A DNA stretch of 64,000 nt from Proteles cristata cristata (taxonomy: Eukaryota > Chordata > Mammalia > Carnivora > Hyaenidae): positions 248,001-312,000 of the forward strand of contig JAESUZ010003088.1 of NCBI GenBank assembly GCA_017311185.1, given 5' to 3'. A model generated the notes under the pieces. It was not told where the DNA came from. It saw only the letters and a list, made by a program, of their open reading frames with translations, and searched no databases. This document shows, piece by piece, positions 22,835 through 33,305 of this stretch (positions are counted from its first letter, which is position 1; every line of letters starts with the position of its first letter). The position numbers were made by a program, and so were the translations under genes.

Positions 22835-22995
22835 AAGGGGCCAGTGCTCCTCAAATGTCCATGTGCACGTGAATCTGCTTGGCATCTTATTAAAATGCAG
22901 TAAGCATGGGGTGAGATCTGAGATGCCCTATCGCTGGCTACTTTGCAGATGATGCCCATGCTGCTGATTCGTGGGCCGCACCTTGAGCAGAGAGC
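22835..22995 (+). mobile_element. MER5A hAT-Charlie DNA transposon relic
   Basis: 'ctcctcaaatgtccatgtgc', 'gtgaatctgcttggcatctt', 'attaaaatgcag', 'gatgatgcccatgctgctga', and 'gggccgcaccttgagcagag' follow MER5A through to its 3' end. Non-autonomous, with no transposase coding sequence. Confidence 0.85.
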
Positions 22996-24739
22996 CAGGG
23001 ACGTGTTTGATTCATGTGTGCGCGTCTAATCCTCTGAACAGAGCAGGCCCTCAATAACTGGCTGCTGGAAAAAAAAAAAATCAGTTCGGTATCTCATACC
23101 CAAGTTGTACAGCTTTATATTCAGAACTGGGCCCTTAGAAGAGAAAATAAGGATTTTGAATTCTAAACATTCTGCTTTTAGCGTCAGAAGCCTGGTGGAC
23201 TGAGAACACAGGGCATTTACTACGAGCCACAGAATTGGAACTGATGGCTGGTTTCCAGCTCTAAAGGAAATATGACTTCATCTAACAGTGAGGAAGGAAG
23301 GACTGGAGACACAATGGGGGGTGAGGTCCTGGTGGGTGGTTAAAAAGGGGTCCTCTCACACTGTATATGCCAGGGCTCTGGCCCCAGAGGCAGTCCCAGT
23401 GCAGAAAGGACAATTAACCCCATCTCCCAGGGGTTACCATTGGGGGAAACGAAGCCCCATACCAGAGCAGACCCTGAGGAGTGGATCAGTAAAGGTGAGG
23501 ACAGCCTCACCGAGCCCTGAGCCCACTTAGAGAACTTGAATCGGCAAGTTCAAAAGTTCCAGAAACTGGACTTGCCACCTGAGTCTCCCTGCTACCTAAG
23601 TTAGCAAGAAAGAGGTGTAGTTATTTTACGTCACTGAGGTGCCTCCCTGCATCTTAAACTTGCTCCAGATGTCTGAAATTAGGCTGTACCTGAAGGGGAA
23701 CAAAAGTAGAGAGGCAAAGAGATGGCTGAAGGAAACAGAAGAGCCCCAGAAAATACCAGATAATTGTCGCACATACATAGTAGCACTTTCCCCAGGTGTC
23801 TCGTGCCTGGCAGGTGTAACGAACTGGATTTATCTGACAGCGAACCTAGGCTGTTGGGAGTGTGACAAAACCTTCCCAAGATCTCCAGCACATCCGTGGC
23901 GACCCGGGCCCGGGGAAACACCCAAACGCACGATCCACATGCCCCACGCAGACTGCGGTGGTTTGCTTCACTCAGTGAGGACCAGAACTGATGCAAGGTT
24001 ACGCACAAAGATGGGACTCCGACAGTTCCTGGTTCGGACAAAGAACTGGGAAAGGTAGAAGCAGAGAACCTGCCTTAAAGAAGTCATGCTGAAGGGGGAG
24101 TACAGGGTGCTTTTGTCTGCTTGCTTGCTTTTTACTACGAACCATTTGAAATCCACCTAGAAAGTTTAGACAGATGAAACCGTCTGTCTTCTCTGCAAAC
24201 TCTCCCGGCCATTGCCAACAAGATCCCATGTCCCACCCTCTTCTGCCCCACGAGATGAATGGGGAGGCTGAGAACCCCGTTTGAGCCGGGCTGGACACTT
24301 GCAGGCACAAGTCCAGTTGCAACATCTGGTGGCTTGGGAGGGGCGTTGGCCTGAAGCTTGGAAAAGTGTTGTGACATGCTTATCCTCACGAGAGGCAGCC
24401 TCGTCCCACAGCCTCCTCTCGGAGCTTCTGCGCTACTCAAACTGACAACTGTCAAGGTGGGTGGGATTGCGAATCCAGTAATGGAAGGATCCCGGGGGGG
24501 CCCTGAGCCCTTAGAAGGAGTGGACTGAGAAATCAATGTCCTGGAAGATCACAGGCCTGTTATGGCTCTAATGCTGTCTCCTTGGTAATTTCCTCAAGCT
24601 TTGATCGCAGATTTGTCTGAAGACTCTGGAACTCCATGCAGTGGGTCCACTTGCATGGGGTCTCATCCTTAGCAGTTCAGATTCCCAGGCCTTACCTCGA
24701 ACCTGGTGATCAATGTCCAGCAGTGAGGTCTGGAGAACC
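22996..24739. other. unassigned, moderately GC-rich DNA
   Basis: No gene recognised. Frames on both strands reach 139 codons (23639-24058 plus) with no domain. GC content rises around 23880-23960 and 24240-24520, without the CpG density of a promoter island as far as I can judge by eye. Confidence 0.4.
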
Positions 24740-24835
24740 TTTCCCTCTCTCTTTCCTTTTATCCTTCCCTATTTCATTCCTTCATTCTTCTTTTTTTCCT
24801 TGTTTTCCTTTCCTCTTCCTCTTCCTTCCTTTCAA
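24740..24835. repeat. pyrimidine-rich tract
   Basis: About 95 bases of almost pure C/T on the plus strand, low complexity. It gives the Ser/Phe/Leu-rich frames here. Confidence 0.85.
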
Positions 24836-25414
24836 AAAGAAGCTTCTCGGCTGCTTTCTGCAGACCACTTCGGAAGAATGGGGCAGCAGTGGTGTTTGTG
24901 AATTCTGTATGAGGTTTGCGCGGCTCCTCCGGCCATGCCCCTGACTTGTCTTTGGCCTCATGGAACCACGCTCTGACGTTTTGCCCAGACATTCCTAGCA
25001 GCTATCCCGTCCCCTGGTCTTGGCCTTTCTTATTTGTGTCTCAGCCAAGACTCTGCAACAGGACCAAAATAGAGAGAAAGGAGGGCTGAGGATGCCACCT
25101 AGGAAAAAGCCTAGCTTGGGGTCATGGTGCATGGCACCGCAGAGGGCAAGGGCCCACGGGTTGGCGAGGGAGAGAATTGAATGATTGCCATTTAAGAAGA
25201 GAGGAGAGCAAGGTAGGAAGGGAGGCAGGCATTGGCACTGGTATCTGCAGACAGGTGGAAGAGAATGTACACCTTCTGAGGAAGGGCAATTTCTCACAGC
25301 GCAGTACCGGCGGGTGGTGGAGGAAGCTTCCAGATAACAGGGCCACAGGAAAGTGAGGGAGCCCACTTAAAGGGAAAGGAAGGTGCATCCTAGTGTGACG
25401 ACTAGAGGACAAGT
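24836..25414. other. unassigned DNA
   Basis: No repeat or gene recognised. Confidence 0.4.
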
Positions 25415-25545
25415 TAGTTCTAGTTTCTAAGTCTTCAGTGTCCTCATCTGTACAATGAAGATAAGACAGTTACTGAGTTGCTTTCATAATGACCAAACAT
25501 ATAAGACAGGGGTTGGCACAAAGTCAAAGTCAACAATCCTCTCTT
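25415..25545 (+). mobile_element. MIR SINE 3' half
   Basis: 'gtgtcctcatctgtacaatg', 'aagataagacagttactgag', and 'ggggttggcacaaagtcaa' are the second half of MIR in sense orientation. Confidence 0.65.
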
Positions 25546-26142
25546 CCTTCTTCCTCCTCGTCTCCTTATTCCTTTTTCTCTTTGAAATCTTGTTATGGAC
25601 TCTGGACCTTGCAGTAAAGGTAAGCAATTATTATTATTTTAGTTGTCGGAAACATTGACCTTGAGTTAAAGTTATATCTTTCTCTGATACACGCTCCTCC
25701 CCACCCCCGCCCACCCTCGCCTTAAATTTTGCAGATACAGATACCTTCCTTTATTGTGTTGCTCCATTCATTTGAATCTTTGCATCTAGGCAAGTTACAA
25801 GGGTCTGAAATCATACTATGTATGGCCAAGCATACCGGGCTGAGTTGTCTGTAGAAAGATGTCTGGAGACTTCAGTTTCTTATAAGGAAGAGTCTCCTTG
25901 TCTGCTTTGGATACTTTTGGGCTTCTTTGTTCCATCAGTGAGAAGGACAGAGAAAGCATATTGCCTTACCAAACGGAAGTTATTGTGGTCATTTACAGTT
26001 AGACAGAGGAAGGCTTTTGGTGTTCTTCACACACAGGCCAGGAACTGAGAATTCGGGAGCTGGGGGTGGGGAGGTACCGTCACCAGAGGCGGTACGTTAT
26101 TTTCCCAGGTTTGCTTTAGTATTATTAGAAGCTCCTTCAGGG
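25546..26142. other. unassigned DNA
   Basis: CT-rich to about 25590, then no recognised repeat or gene. Confidence 0.4.
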
Positions 26143-26159
26143 TAGAACTGGTGGCTTCT

Positions 26160-26381
26160 TTTTTTTTTTTTTTTAAATGTTTTATTTATTTCTAGGAGAG
26201 AGAGAGAGACAGCGTGAGCAGGGGAGGGTCAGAGAGAGAGGGAGTCACAGACTGAAAGAGGCTCCAGGCTCTGAGCTGGCAGTCAGCCCAGAGCCCGATG
26301 CGGGGCTCGAACCCACGAACCGCAAGATCATGACCTAAGCGAAAGTTGGACGCTTAACCGACTAAGCCACCCAGGCACCCC
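26160..26381 (-). mobile_element. feliform tRNA-Lys SINE, young subfamily, antisense
   Basis: Poly-T, TTTATTTATTTCTAGGAGAG, young-type CTCTGAGCTGGCAGTCAG, B-box complement GGGGCTCGAACCC, head ending GCCACCCAGGCACCCC. Perfect 17-bp target duplication TAGAACTGGTGGCTTCT at 26143-26159 and 26382-26398. Confidence 0.97.
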
Positions 26382-26398
26382 TAGAACTGGTGGCTTCT

Positions 26399-28009
26399 AC
26401 TTCTCTTTCACCCACAGCACTAGACCTATAGATTTGTTAACTTTATTGGTTCCTTTCTTACGCATAACCATGGATCTCCAGCCTTTAAAACATGGTGTTA
26501 CCATGCCTTTAATGTAAGGGTGGAAATTGCCGCCACTGAAAAATCTTGACATCACTCAATTTTCTGGGACCCTGTTTTGGTTCCTCGGGCATCTGAGTTT
26601 TTCACATACCTTTAAACCTTAACACATTGCTTATTGCTTCCAGACTGAGGCCATCCTGTGACGGACATGCTGTGCGCCCCTACTCAATTGCAAACAGTGG
26701 TAAAGGAATGCTGTATTGGTGGCCTATTGTTCTAGCTAGGCAGACCCTGGAAGACATTTGTAACATGTTTTTTAAGTTTTAGATTTTAAAGCGAGTATTT
26801 ACAGGGTCAGCTGCTTAATGTTCTTTTCACTAATTAGACTAAGTCCTCACAGTGCGCCCCTCCTTTGTGTTGCATGTTTATTACAATCTATATAACACAC
26901 ACAGATACATAAAGCCTTTACTATAGTAAAACATGTAATAAGTAATTAAGTAACTTCATTATTGAGTCTTGGCCTCTGTCATTTCAGCCACATCTTCCTC
27001 CCTTCCCTTCTTCCCTTTGTTTTGAAGGCTCTCCAGGCCCGTGCCTTCAGGGCCCCGTAATTACTAGGCCTTTGTTCCCAGTGGGCCCTCTGTTCTAGGG
27101 GCCCACCTCCCTGAGGGATGTGTAGGAACAGCCGGTGGGTGCAGGGGTTTTATTCTCCCTTCCCCTTAGGGGCCTTGTGGCTCTGTGGAATTTCAGGCCT
27201 GGGTTACCAGCGATCTTAGCTGGGCAACACTGGGTGGCCTGGTTGCCTACTTTGCCCTAAGTGCTACAAAGCTGTGAGCAAGAAGCATTAGTGGAGGAGG
27301 GGAAAAGAACTGCCCACCCGCTGGGCTCCGGAGGGAAGTTTCACCCTGGGATGCAGGATTCCTGGAAAGATGATGTCCAGAGCCAGTGCCATACTCTTTG
27401 TGGGACTAACTAGGTACTGGTGTGTCACCGACATCTGGTTTTCCCTGGAGATGTTTACATGCAACTGTTCTATGAAATCAGTCCACCATGCAAACTCATC
27501 CTTCTGAGAAAATGTGTGCAGATGATTTAACTTAATGACTTAGTTGAATTGAATGGCTTCCAGTTGCATAGTAATGTGTTTTGAGAAGTTTTGAAAGAGA
27601 GAGAGAGGAAAAGCTGGTTTCCCATCTCGTTCAAATAATTTTCCATTCCTCAGGGGGAGAAAGGAAAGTCTGAGAATCCAGCAGAATTAATGCAGGTTAC
27701 CCATTACTTCATTTTATAATGCTTGGCAAGGAAAACATGTAAGTCAGTTAAATCTGTTTATTTAGCTCTTCCAGGCATTCCATGTGGATGGGGCCTGGGT
27801 TGGAGGGGACAGTGAGATGTATTTCTGCTGCGATGCCTTACTCCCTCACTCGAGAGAAATAGGTCTGGTTTCTGCACAGGGCCGGCAACACCTGCATTCT
27901 AAGGGTTTCATTAGGGACCCAGGGGTTTACTGGAGCGTTTGTATGCAGCGGGACCCTTGCAGATGAGGAACATGAGAAGACCGGCTCCGCCCCCTCGGGC
28001 TGTTTTGGA
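26399..28009. other. unassigned DNA
   Basis: No repeat family or gene recognised over 1.6 kb. A (GA)n patch lies at about 27595-27608. The stretch 27000-27130 is relatively GC-rich. Confidence 0.4.
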
Positions 28010-28190
28010 AAAGCTCTGTTTGGGGTCACCTGGGTTCAATTCCCATTTTGCTGTTTGCCAGCCCTGTGACTCTGGGCACATCGTGAAGTCCCTCTGCACA
28101 TCCTAAGGAGAACACCCTGCTTCTGAGGATCCTTGTAAGAATCCCACGAAACAGCAGATGCGGAAGCGCCTTGTCGTCTATAATGCGATA
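28010..28190 (+). mobile_element. MIR SINE
   Basis: 'gggtcacctgggttcaattc', 'ctgtgactctgggcacatcg', 'atccttgtaagaatccca', 'gatgcggaagcgcctt' match MIR from its head to near its 3' end. Confidence 0.75.
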
Positions 28191-28454
28191 TCACAATGCA
28201 TTCTAAAATACCACGTTTAACACTGATCAGAGGAACCATGGTAGCAGAGAGACTAGCCTATTGAGATTCTTCGAAGGAAAATACTGACTTCCCAGACCTT
28301 TCCCCAAAGTGCCTGACTGGTGCATGAGAAAGGGTTGCTTACAGGAAGGAGTCAATGGGGTAGTTAGCAGGGCCCTAGGCTATGTTTGTGTCTCGGCAGC
28401 AAAACGTGAGGTGGCCTGGGGCAGATGAGGCTGACAATATTGATGATGTCTACT

Positions 28455-28690
28455 GATCACTCGATCACTCACTCTGGTCAGACCCCGCAGGGTGCTTGCT
28501 TGGATCACCTCATGTCTTCTCTACAACCATTGACCTACTTCAATTCTTATCTTCATTTTACAAAGGACAATTCCAGAATTCCTGGACAGGTTAAGAAACT
28601 TGTCCAAATTCATGCAGCTAAAAAGTAGCAGAGCAGGGATTCAAACTCAGGCGTGACTCATTCTCAAGCCCATCCCCTTAAACACTGTTA
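28455..28690 (-). mobile_element. MIR SINE, antisense
   Basis: 'tcttcattttacaaaggaca', 'ggttaagaaacttgtccaaa', 'gcagctaaaaagtagcagag', and 'caggg attcaaactcagg' are the MIR antisense blocks in order. Confidence 0.85.
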
Positions 28691-28961
28691 AAGGGAAAAA
28701 AATATAACAAGGTTTCCCCCTCCTGCCCCCCTCTCCCTGTTCCGGAAGGCACTAATATAGAAGCTCTTTTTCCCTCTATAAATTCTATCAGGAGTAACCC
28801 CAGAATCCCTTAGGATCACCTAGAAAAATAAAAATAGAAAGGGACAAGGACGTTATGCCACGTGGCTGTAATTTCTGTTGCTTATGATTAGCATTTTGGG
28901 ATTAGCATTGGGTATTTGGGAGTTCTCTGTATACTTCTCCATCCCTGCCTGCCTGCCTCTT
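28691..28961. other. unassigned DNA
   Basis: Nothing recognised. Ends in a short (GCCT)n patch at about 28946-28957. Confidence 0.4.
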
Positions 28962-28974
28962 TCTTTCTGTTTTT

Positions 28975-29230
28975 GTTCGTTTGTTTGTTTTTTGTTTTTT
29001 ATTTTAGATACGGAGAGTATGGAGTCTGGGAGAGGGATGGAAGAGAAGAGGAGAGGGGGCAGAGAGAGAGAGAAAGAGAGAGGGAGAGGGAGAGAGAGAG
29101 AGAATGAATCTTGAGCAGGCTCCACACTCAGCAGAGTCTGACAAGGGGCTTGATCCCACAGCCCTGGGATCATGACCTGAGCCGAAATCAAGAATCGAAT
29201 GCTCAACTGACTGAGCCACCAAGGTGCCCC
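28975..29230 (-). mobile_element. carnivore tRNA-Lys SINE, older type, antisense
   Basis: Long (GA)n tract (29050-29103), 'gagcaggctccacactcag', 'cctgagccgaaatcaagaat', head ending GAGCCACCAAGGTGCCCC. Target duplication TCTTTCTGTTTTT (28962-28974) and TCTTTCTATTTTT (29231-29243). Frames here are element-derived. Confidence 0.93.
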
Positions 29231-29243
29231 TCTTTCTATTTTT

Positions 29244-29702
29244 GAGACCTTGAAAAATAAGCAGTGCTTAACTTGAGTATAAAGCGAAAGGATTAAAAGG
29301 AGGAGATTAAAAGGGGGTGGGGCCAGGGGTGTCTAAGGCACGCATTGGCATTGGGCCACCAGAGGCCTGATTTTCAGGGAGGAGCGTGCTCACATCCCTG
29401 TCCATGTCCTCTCCTTTGGCTGCATTTTACAGCGAACATGGATGGACTGTCCACGGGCAGGGAATGGGCCTTGCTTACCTGCTCTGTTCCCCGCACGACC
29501 TGGTGACGGCAGGCCTCGGGTTTGGACTTTTGGATCCTGAGCTCTAGGCTTGGCTCAGCTGGGGAGCGAGGTCCCCGTCGTCCTGACTTTTAGAAACTCT
29601 CATGTTCAGTTCTCAGCCAGGAGAGGTGTGCTGGTGAGAGGCACAGGTAGGGAAGTTGCAGGAAAACTGTAGTCCTCCATCCCTGTGACGCACGGTGGAA
29701 AT
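29244..29702. other. unassigned DNA
   Basis: No repeat or gene recognised. Confidence 0.4.
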
Positions 29703-29719
29703 TCCCACTCTAGATTTTT

Positions 29720-29947
29720 TTTTTTTAAGTTTTTTTTTAAATGTTTTATTTATTTCTAGGAGAGAGAGAGAGAGACAGCGTGAGCAGGGGAGGGTCAGAG
29801 AGAGAGGGAGTCACAGACTGAAACAGGCTCCAGGCTCTGAGCTGGCAGTCAGCACAAAGCCCGATGCGGGGCTCGAACCCACGAACCGCGAGATCATGAC
29901 CTAAGCGAAAGTCGGACGCTTAACCGACTAAGCCACCCAGGCGCCCC
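29720..29947 (-). mobile_element. feliform tRNA-Lys SINE, young subfamily, antisense
   Basis: Young-type copy (CTCTGAGCTGGCAGTCAG, head GCCACCCAGGCGCCCC). Target duplication TCCCACTCTAGATTTTT (29703-29719) and TCCCACTCTGGATTTTT from 29948. Confidence 0.96.
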
Positions 29948-29964
29948 TCCCACTCTGGATTTTT

Positions 29965-31231
29965 AACGTGATTTTTTTGTTCTAGGCGGCTGGGAGTAGA
30001 TATGGTACTTTGAGTTTTTCAGTTTGTCTCAGTTTTATACGGCTTGTGATTTGTTTCCTTAATCCACCCATATATATAAACATGTATGCTCTTGAAAAAA
30101 AAAAAAAGCAGGGTCACCTCTGAGAATGGTAAATTCTCAAGAAGACCTCTGGACTCTATCTCCTGAGATTTCAGGACAGAAGTTAAAGGGCAAGACTCTG
30201 CCTTCCGTGAGGACAGATGCGATGTTTTCGGTTTCTAAGGATTCCTTCCAGCATCTAGCTCAGGGCCTCATACAACATGGAAAGGTAAATCTTTGGTGAC
30301 AAATAGAATCAAGAAAAACGAAGTCAACCCCCTAAATCTCCCCTTTAGACCCTGTCCCTTTGTCACTTCTATAAAAACCAGCCCTGAAATGGGTGGCCTT
30401 GAGCATTTCTACAGCTGAGCTCTGAAAGCCATCTCTCTCTGTATTGGTTCTGCCAGGAGGGTGAGGCCCTGCACGGTCCTTCTGTCAGTGTGGAAGCTTT
30501 ACTTCCACCCACCTTCGGATTTGAAATGTCTACTGACGTTCTTCCATATCTAGAGGAAGGAACAGATGCACCCAGAAGCGACTGGAACTGTTTGGCTTTT
30601 CATTCAAGACTCTTGGTTCTCTGTGATTTTGTTCTTCTCTGGTTTGTTTACTAACAAAGTAAACAAATATGAAACCCTCCATGAAATGGCTAGAGACTGC
30701 TTACCTAACAGAGAGACTGATTTATACACGCCTAATAGTTACACTGTGCCACGTCTCCATTTTTTCCGTTCGGTGACCAACCCCACATTCATTTGGATCA
30801 TCGTGAAGGCATCCCCAAGGAGTTTTAGTGGACATAACGAAGACATAGCGAAGCCAGGACACCAGGGTCTATTTTATCTGGTGTGGAGGTAAAAGCAGGC
30901 ACTATCCCTGGGAAGATGAGCCCGGGATTCTATGACTGGCGCTTACTGTCTCACAGTGTTGAGAATGATCTGGGTGACACTTTGGTGAAGCTCCCATGGC
31001 CAAAAAGATGGTGCACAAAGCACTTCAGAAAGCACATAATCCACAAAACAAAATCCCTAATCCTGCTTTTCTGTGAAAGGACTCTAATCCAAGTGCTTCA
31101 TGCTACATACATGTCCGTGAAGTCTGCGCTTAGGAGACACTGTCCCAGTTTCCATCTTTTACTCTGGTCGTTGGAGTAAATGTACATGTCTTGTGTATAG
31201 TATCCTTTCTGGGTAGTTTGGTAGGTCGTTT
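29965..31231. other. unassigned DNA
   Basis: No repeat or gene recognised. A 13-A run lies near 30096-30108. Plus-strand frames at 30566-30892 (108 codons) and 30883-31179 (98 codons) lack known domains and are not flanked by convincing splice sites. Confidence 0.4.
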
Positions 31232-31370
31232 ACAGAGTGGTACAGTGGAAGGACCCTCACCCTATAGGTCAGGTGGCTGCATCCATCTTCGCTTTGGTAC
31301 TTACCAGCTATTTGACCTTGACACTTAACCTTTCTGAGGCTCACTTATTCAGTTTGCCTACTTTGCACAA
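31232..31370 (+). mobile_element. MIR SINE 5' half
   Basis: 'gagtggtacagtggaaggac', 'ggtacttaccagctatttga', and 'ccttgacacttaacctttct' match the MIR head and core. Confidence 0.7.
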
Positions 31371-31700
31371 CGGCATGAATTCAGTAGCATCTATGAAAAG
31401 ACTCCAAAAATTGTAAAATAATATGCAAATTTCAGGCACTTTAACTCTAGAAGTTTAGAAAAGGCAGACCGTTGTGAGTAAGTGGAAGATGGGACAGGGA
31501 AAAAATACTTTTTTAATTTTGTTCAAATAATGTTTTTGGTAAAATCATAAAAATTGGAGCTCTTTGCTGTTGTAAGAACCATTTCTTATTATGTTGGATT
31601 TACTTGTGTGACAAAATAGAAATAGATTAAACTGATGTATCAGTTTACAGTTTAAAAATTAGAAGCTTATTTATTTTTTAATCACCTTGTAGCAAGTATT
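31371..31700. other. AT-rich unassigned DNA
   Basis: Nothing recognised. Confidence 0.4.
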
Positions 31701-31715
31701 AATGACATACTTTTA

Positions 31716-31927
31716 TTTTTATTAAAAACTTTTAAATGTTTATTTATTTTTGAGAGAGAGAGAGGCAGAGTGAGTCAGAGAGGGGCAGAGAGACAGGGAG
31801 ACAAAGAATCTGAAGCAGGTTCCAGGCTCCGAGCTGTCAGCACAGAGCCTGACGTGGAGCTTGAACCCACAAACTGTGAGATTGTGACCTGATGGATGCT
31901 TAACTGACTGAGTCACCCAGGTGCCCC
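31716..31927 (-). mobile_element. feliform tRNA-Lys SINE inserted in tail of another
   Basis: Complete antisense copy: TTTATTTATTTTTGAGAGAG, 'ccgagctgtcagcacagag', head GAGTCACCCAGGTGCCCC. A second antisense SINE follows immediately. The target duplication of the pair (near 31701 and 32066) encloses both, so this copy most likely entered the A-rich tail of the other. Confidence 0.88.
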
Positions 31928-32065
31928 ATATTTTTTTAAGTTATTTTTGAGAGAGAGACAGAGACAGAGTGAGAGAGAGGGAGACACAGAGAGAGAGACA
32001 GAACCCACAGCCGTGACATGGTAACCTGATGGACGTTTAACTGACTGAGCCACCCACATGCCCCT
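31928..32065 (-). mobile_element. feliform tRNA-Lys SINE, shortened host copy
   Basis: Antisense copy with (GA)n and a truncated middle, head ending GAGCCACCCACATGCCCC. Flanks AATGACATACTTTTA (31701-31715) and ATTGGCATACTTTTA (32066-32080) are its target duplication, with the neighbouring SINE nested inside. Confidence 0.85.
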
Positions 32066-32299
32066 ATTGGCATACTTTTAAATCTGTGGTCAAGGTAATT
32101 AAAAAGCTGAATGATGGTTGCTTTGCACAGCGTAGGTAACATTTATGCAGTTATATTACTTATTTAGAATTACCAAATTGTGATGGTTAAATTATCTTAA
32201 TAATTATAGTTAATCAGAATTATATAACATTCTACTTATTCAGATTACCTCTTCATTAGCTATAAAGAACACTTTTTCCCCTACTTCATATCTTATATT

Positions 32300-32519
32300 T
32301 AAAGGGGAGTGGGAAGTACAGGCTTCTAGTTATGGATGAATAACTCATGATAACGAAAGGCACAGCTTAGGGAATATAGTCAATGGCATTGTAACGGTGT
32401 TGTTTGGTGACAGATGGTAGCTACACTTGTGTTGAGCATAGCATAACATATAGACTTATCAAATCACTCTGTTGTACATCTGACAGTAATATAACATTGT
32501 GTGTCACCTATTCTCAAAT

Positions 32520-32553
<34 letters not shown>

Positions 32554-32632
32554 ATTGAAAGTTCTACTTGAAACACACTGGTATTATGTTATATAAATTA
32601 TATTCCAGTGAAACATTTTAAAAATTAAGAAA
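32300..32632 (+). mobile_element. old L1 3'UTR with (CA)n
   Basis: 'gggaatatagtcaatggcat', 'tttggtgacagatggtagct', 'actctgttgtacatctgaca', and 'aacattgtgtgtcacctatt' match the L1M 3'UTR end in sense orientation. A (CA)n array sits within it, followed by 'attatattccagtgaaaca'. Confidence 0.8.
32522..32551. repeat. (CA)n microsatellite
   Basis: About 15 CA units within the L1 3'UTR relic. Confidence 0.97.
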
Positions 32633-32654
32633 AAAAAACACCCAGATAATTTAT

Positions 32655-32905
32655 AAAGCAAAGTCTTGGTTTATGAGCATAATTTGTTCTGGAACATGCT
32701 TATAATCCAAGTCATGTATATCAAAGTGAATTTCAAGAACCATTGGCTCAGTTGATCATGTGATCATGTGACGTTCAGCATACGTACTACTTGTATTGTA
32801 AGACACTGCTCACTTATCACATTAAAATGTATTAGAAATGTGCGCTTGTCTTGTGGAACACTCACAGAACAAGTTACTCGCAATCCAAGGTTTTACTGTA
32901 TTTAA
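32655..32905 (+). mobile_element. old interspersed repeat, family unassigned
   Basis: 'tttatgagcataatttgttc', 'tggaacatgcttataatcc', 'tgtcttgtggaacactcaca', 'acaagttactcgcaatccaa' and 'ggttttactgta' are wording I recognise from a dispersed mammalian repeat, but I cannot name the family. A short GATCATGT direct repeat occurs at about 32754-32769. Confidence 0.5.
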
Positions 32906-33074
32906 ATAGTGCTTTGTAATTTTCAAAGCCTCTCATCAACACTACTTAATTTGAGGCTTGCAGAATGTAACCTTTCTGTGTTTTTCTCTCAAAATAATAT
33001 GGAAGGTGAGACATTGGTGACTCCCAACAGGCCCATGATATCCAATGCTAGGTTTACCTTAAGAGCACTGTGAG

Positions 33075-33305
33075 GTCAGATTCTCTTCACCACCCCTTCC
33101 TTTTGGCCCTTGCCACAACTGTATATGTCTATTCATTTCTGTGATGCCTTGGTCAAACGTCTTTCTTTTCCAGGAGACTTTAACTTCTGAGAGGGCAGGA
33201 CCATTCTGTTTGCTCCCTTCTGTATCTCAGCTCCCCGCCCAGTCAGTGCCTGGCACTCAGTAGGGGCTCAGTAGAGATTTGGTGAATGAATGAATGAGTT
33301 CAAGA
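33075..33305 (+). mobile_element. L2 LINE 3' end
   Basis: 'ctgagagggcaggaccattc', 'cagtgcctggcactcagta', 'ggggctcagtagagatttgg' and the (TGAA)n tail near 33284-33299 are the terminal L2 sequence, sense orientation. Confidence 0.85.

Noticed and set aside
23639..24058. 139-codon plus frame in a GC-richer area
   Set aside because: A similar-length frame overlaps on the minus strand. No domain, splice or start context supports it.
3309..24725. CCTGGTGATCA(G/A)TGTCCAG at about 3309 and 24703
   Set aside because: Agreement stops after about 20 bases. The flanks differ, so probably coincidence.
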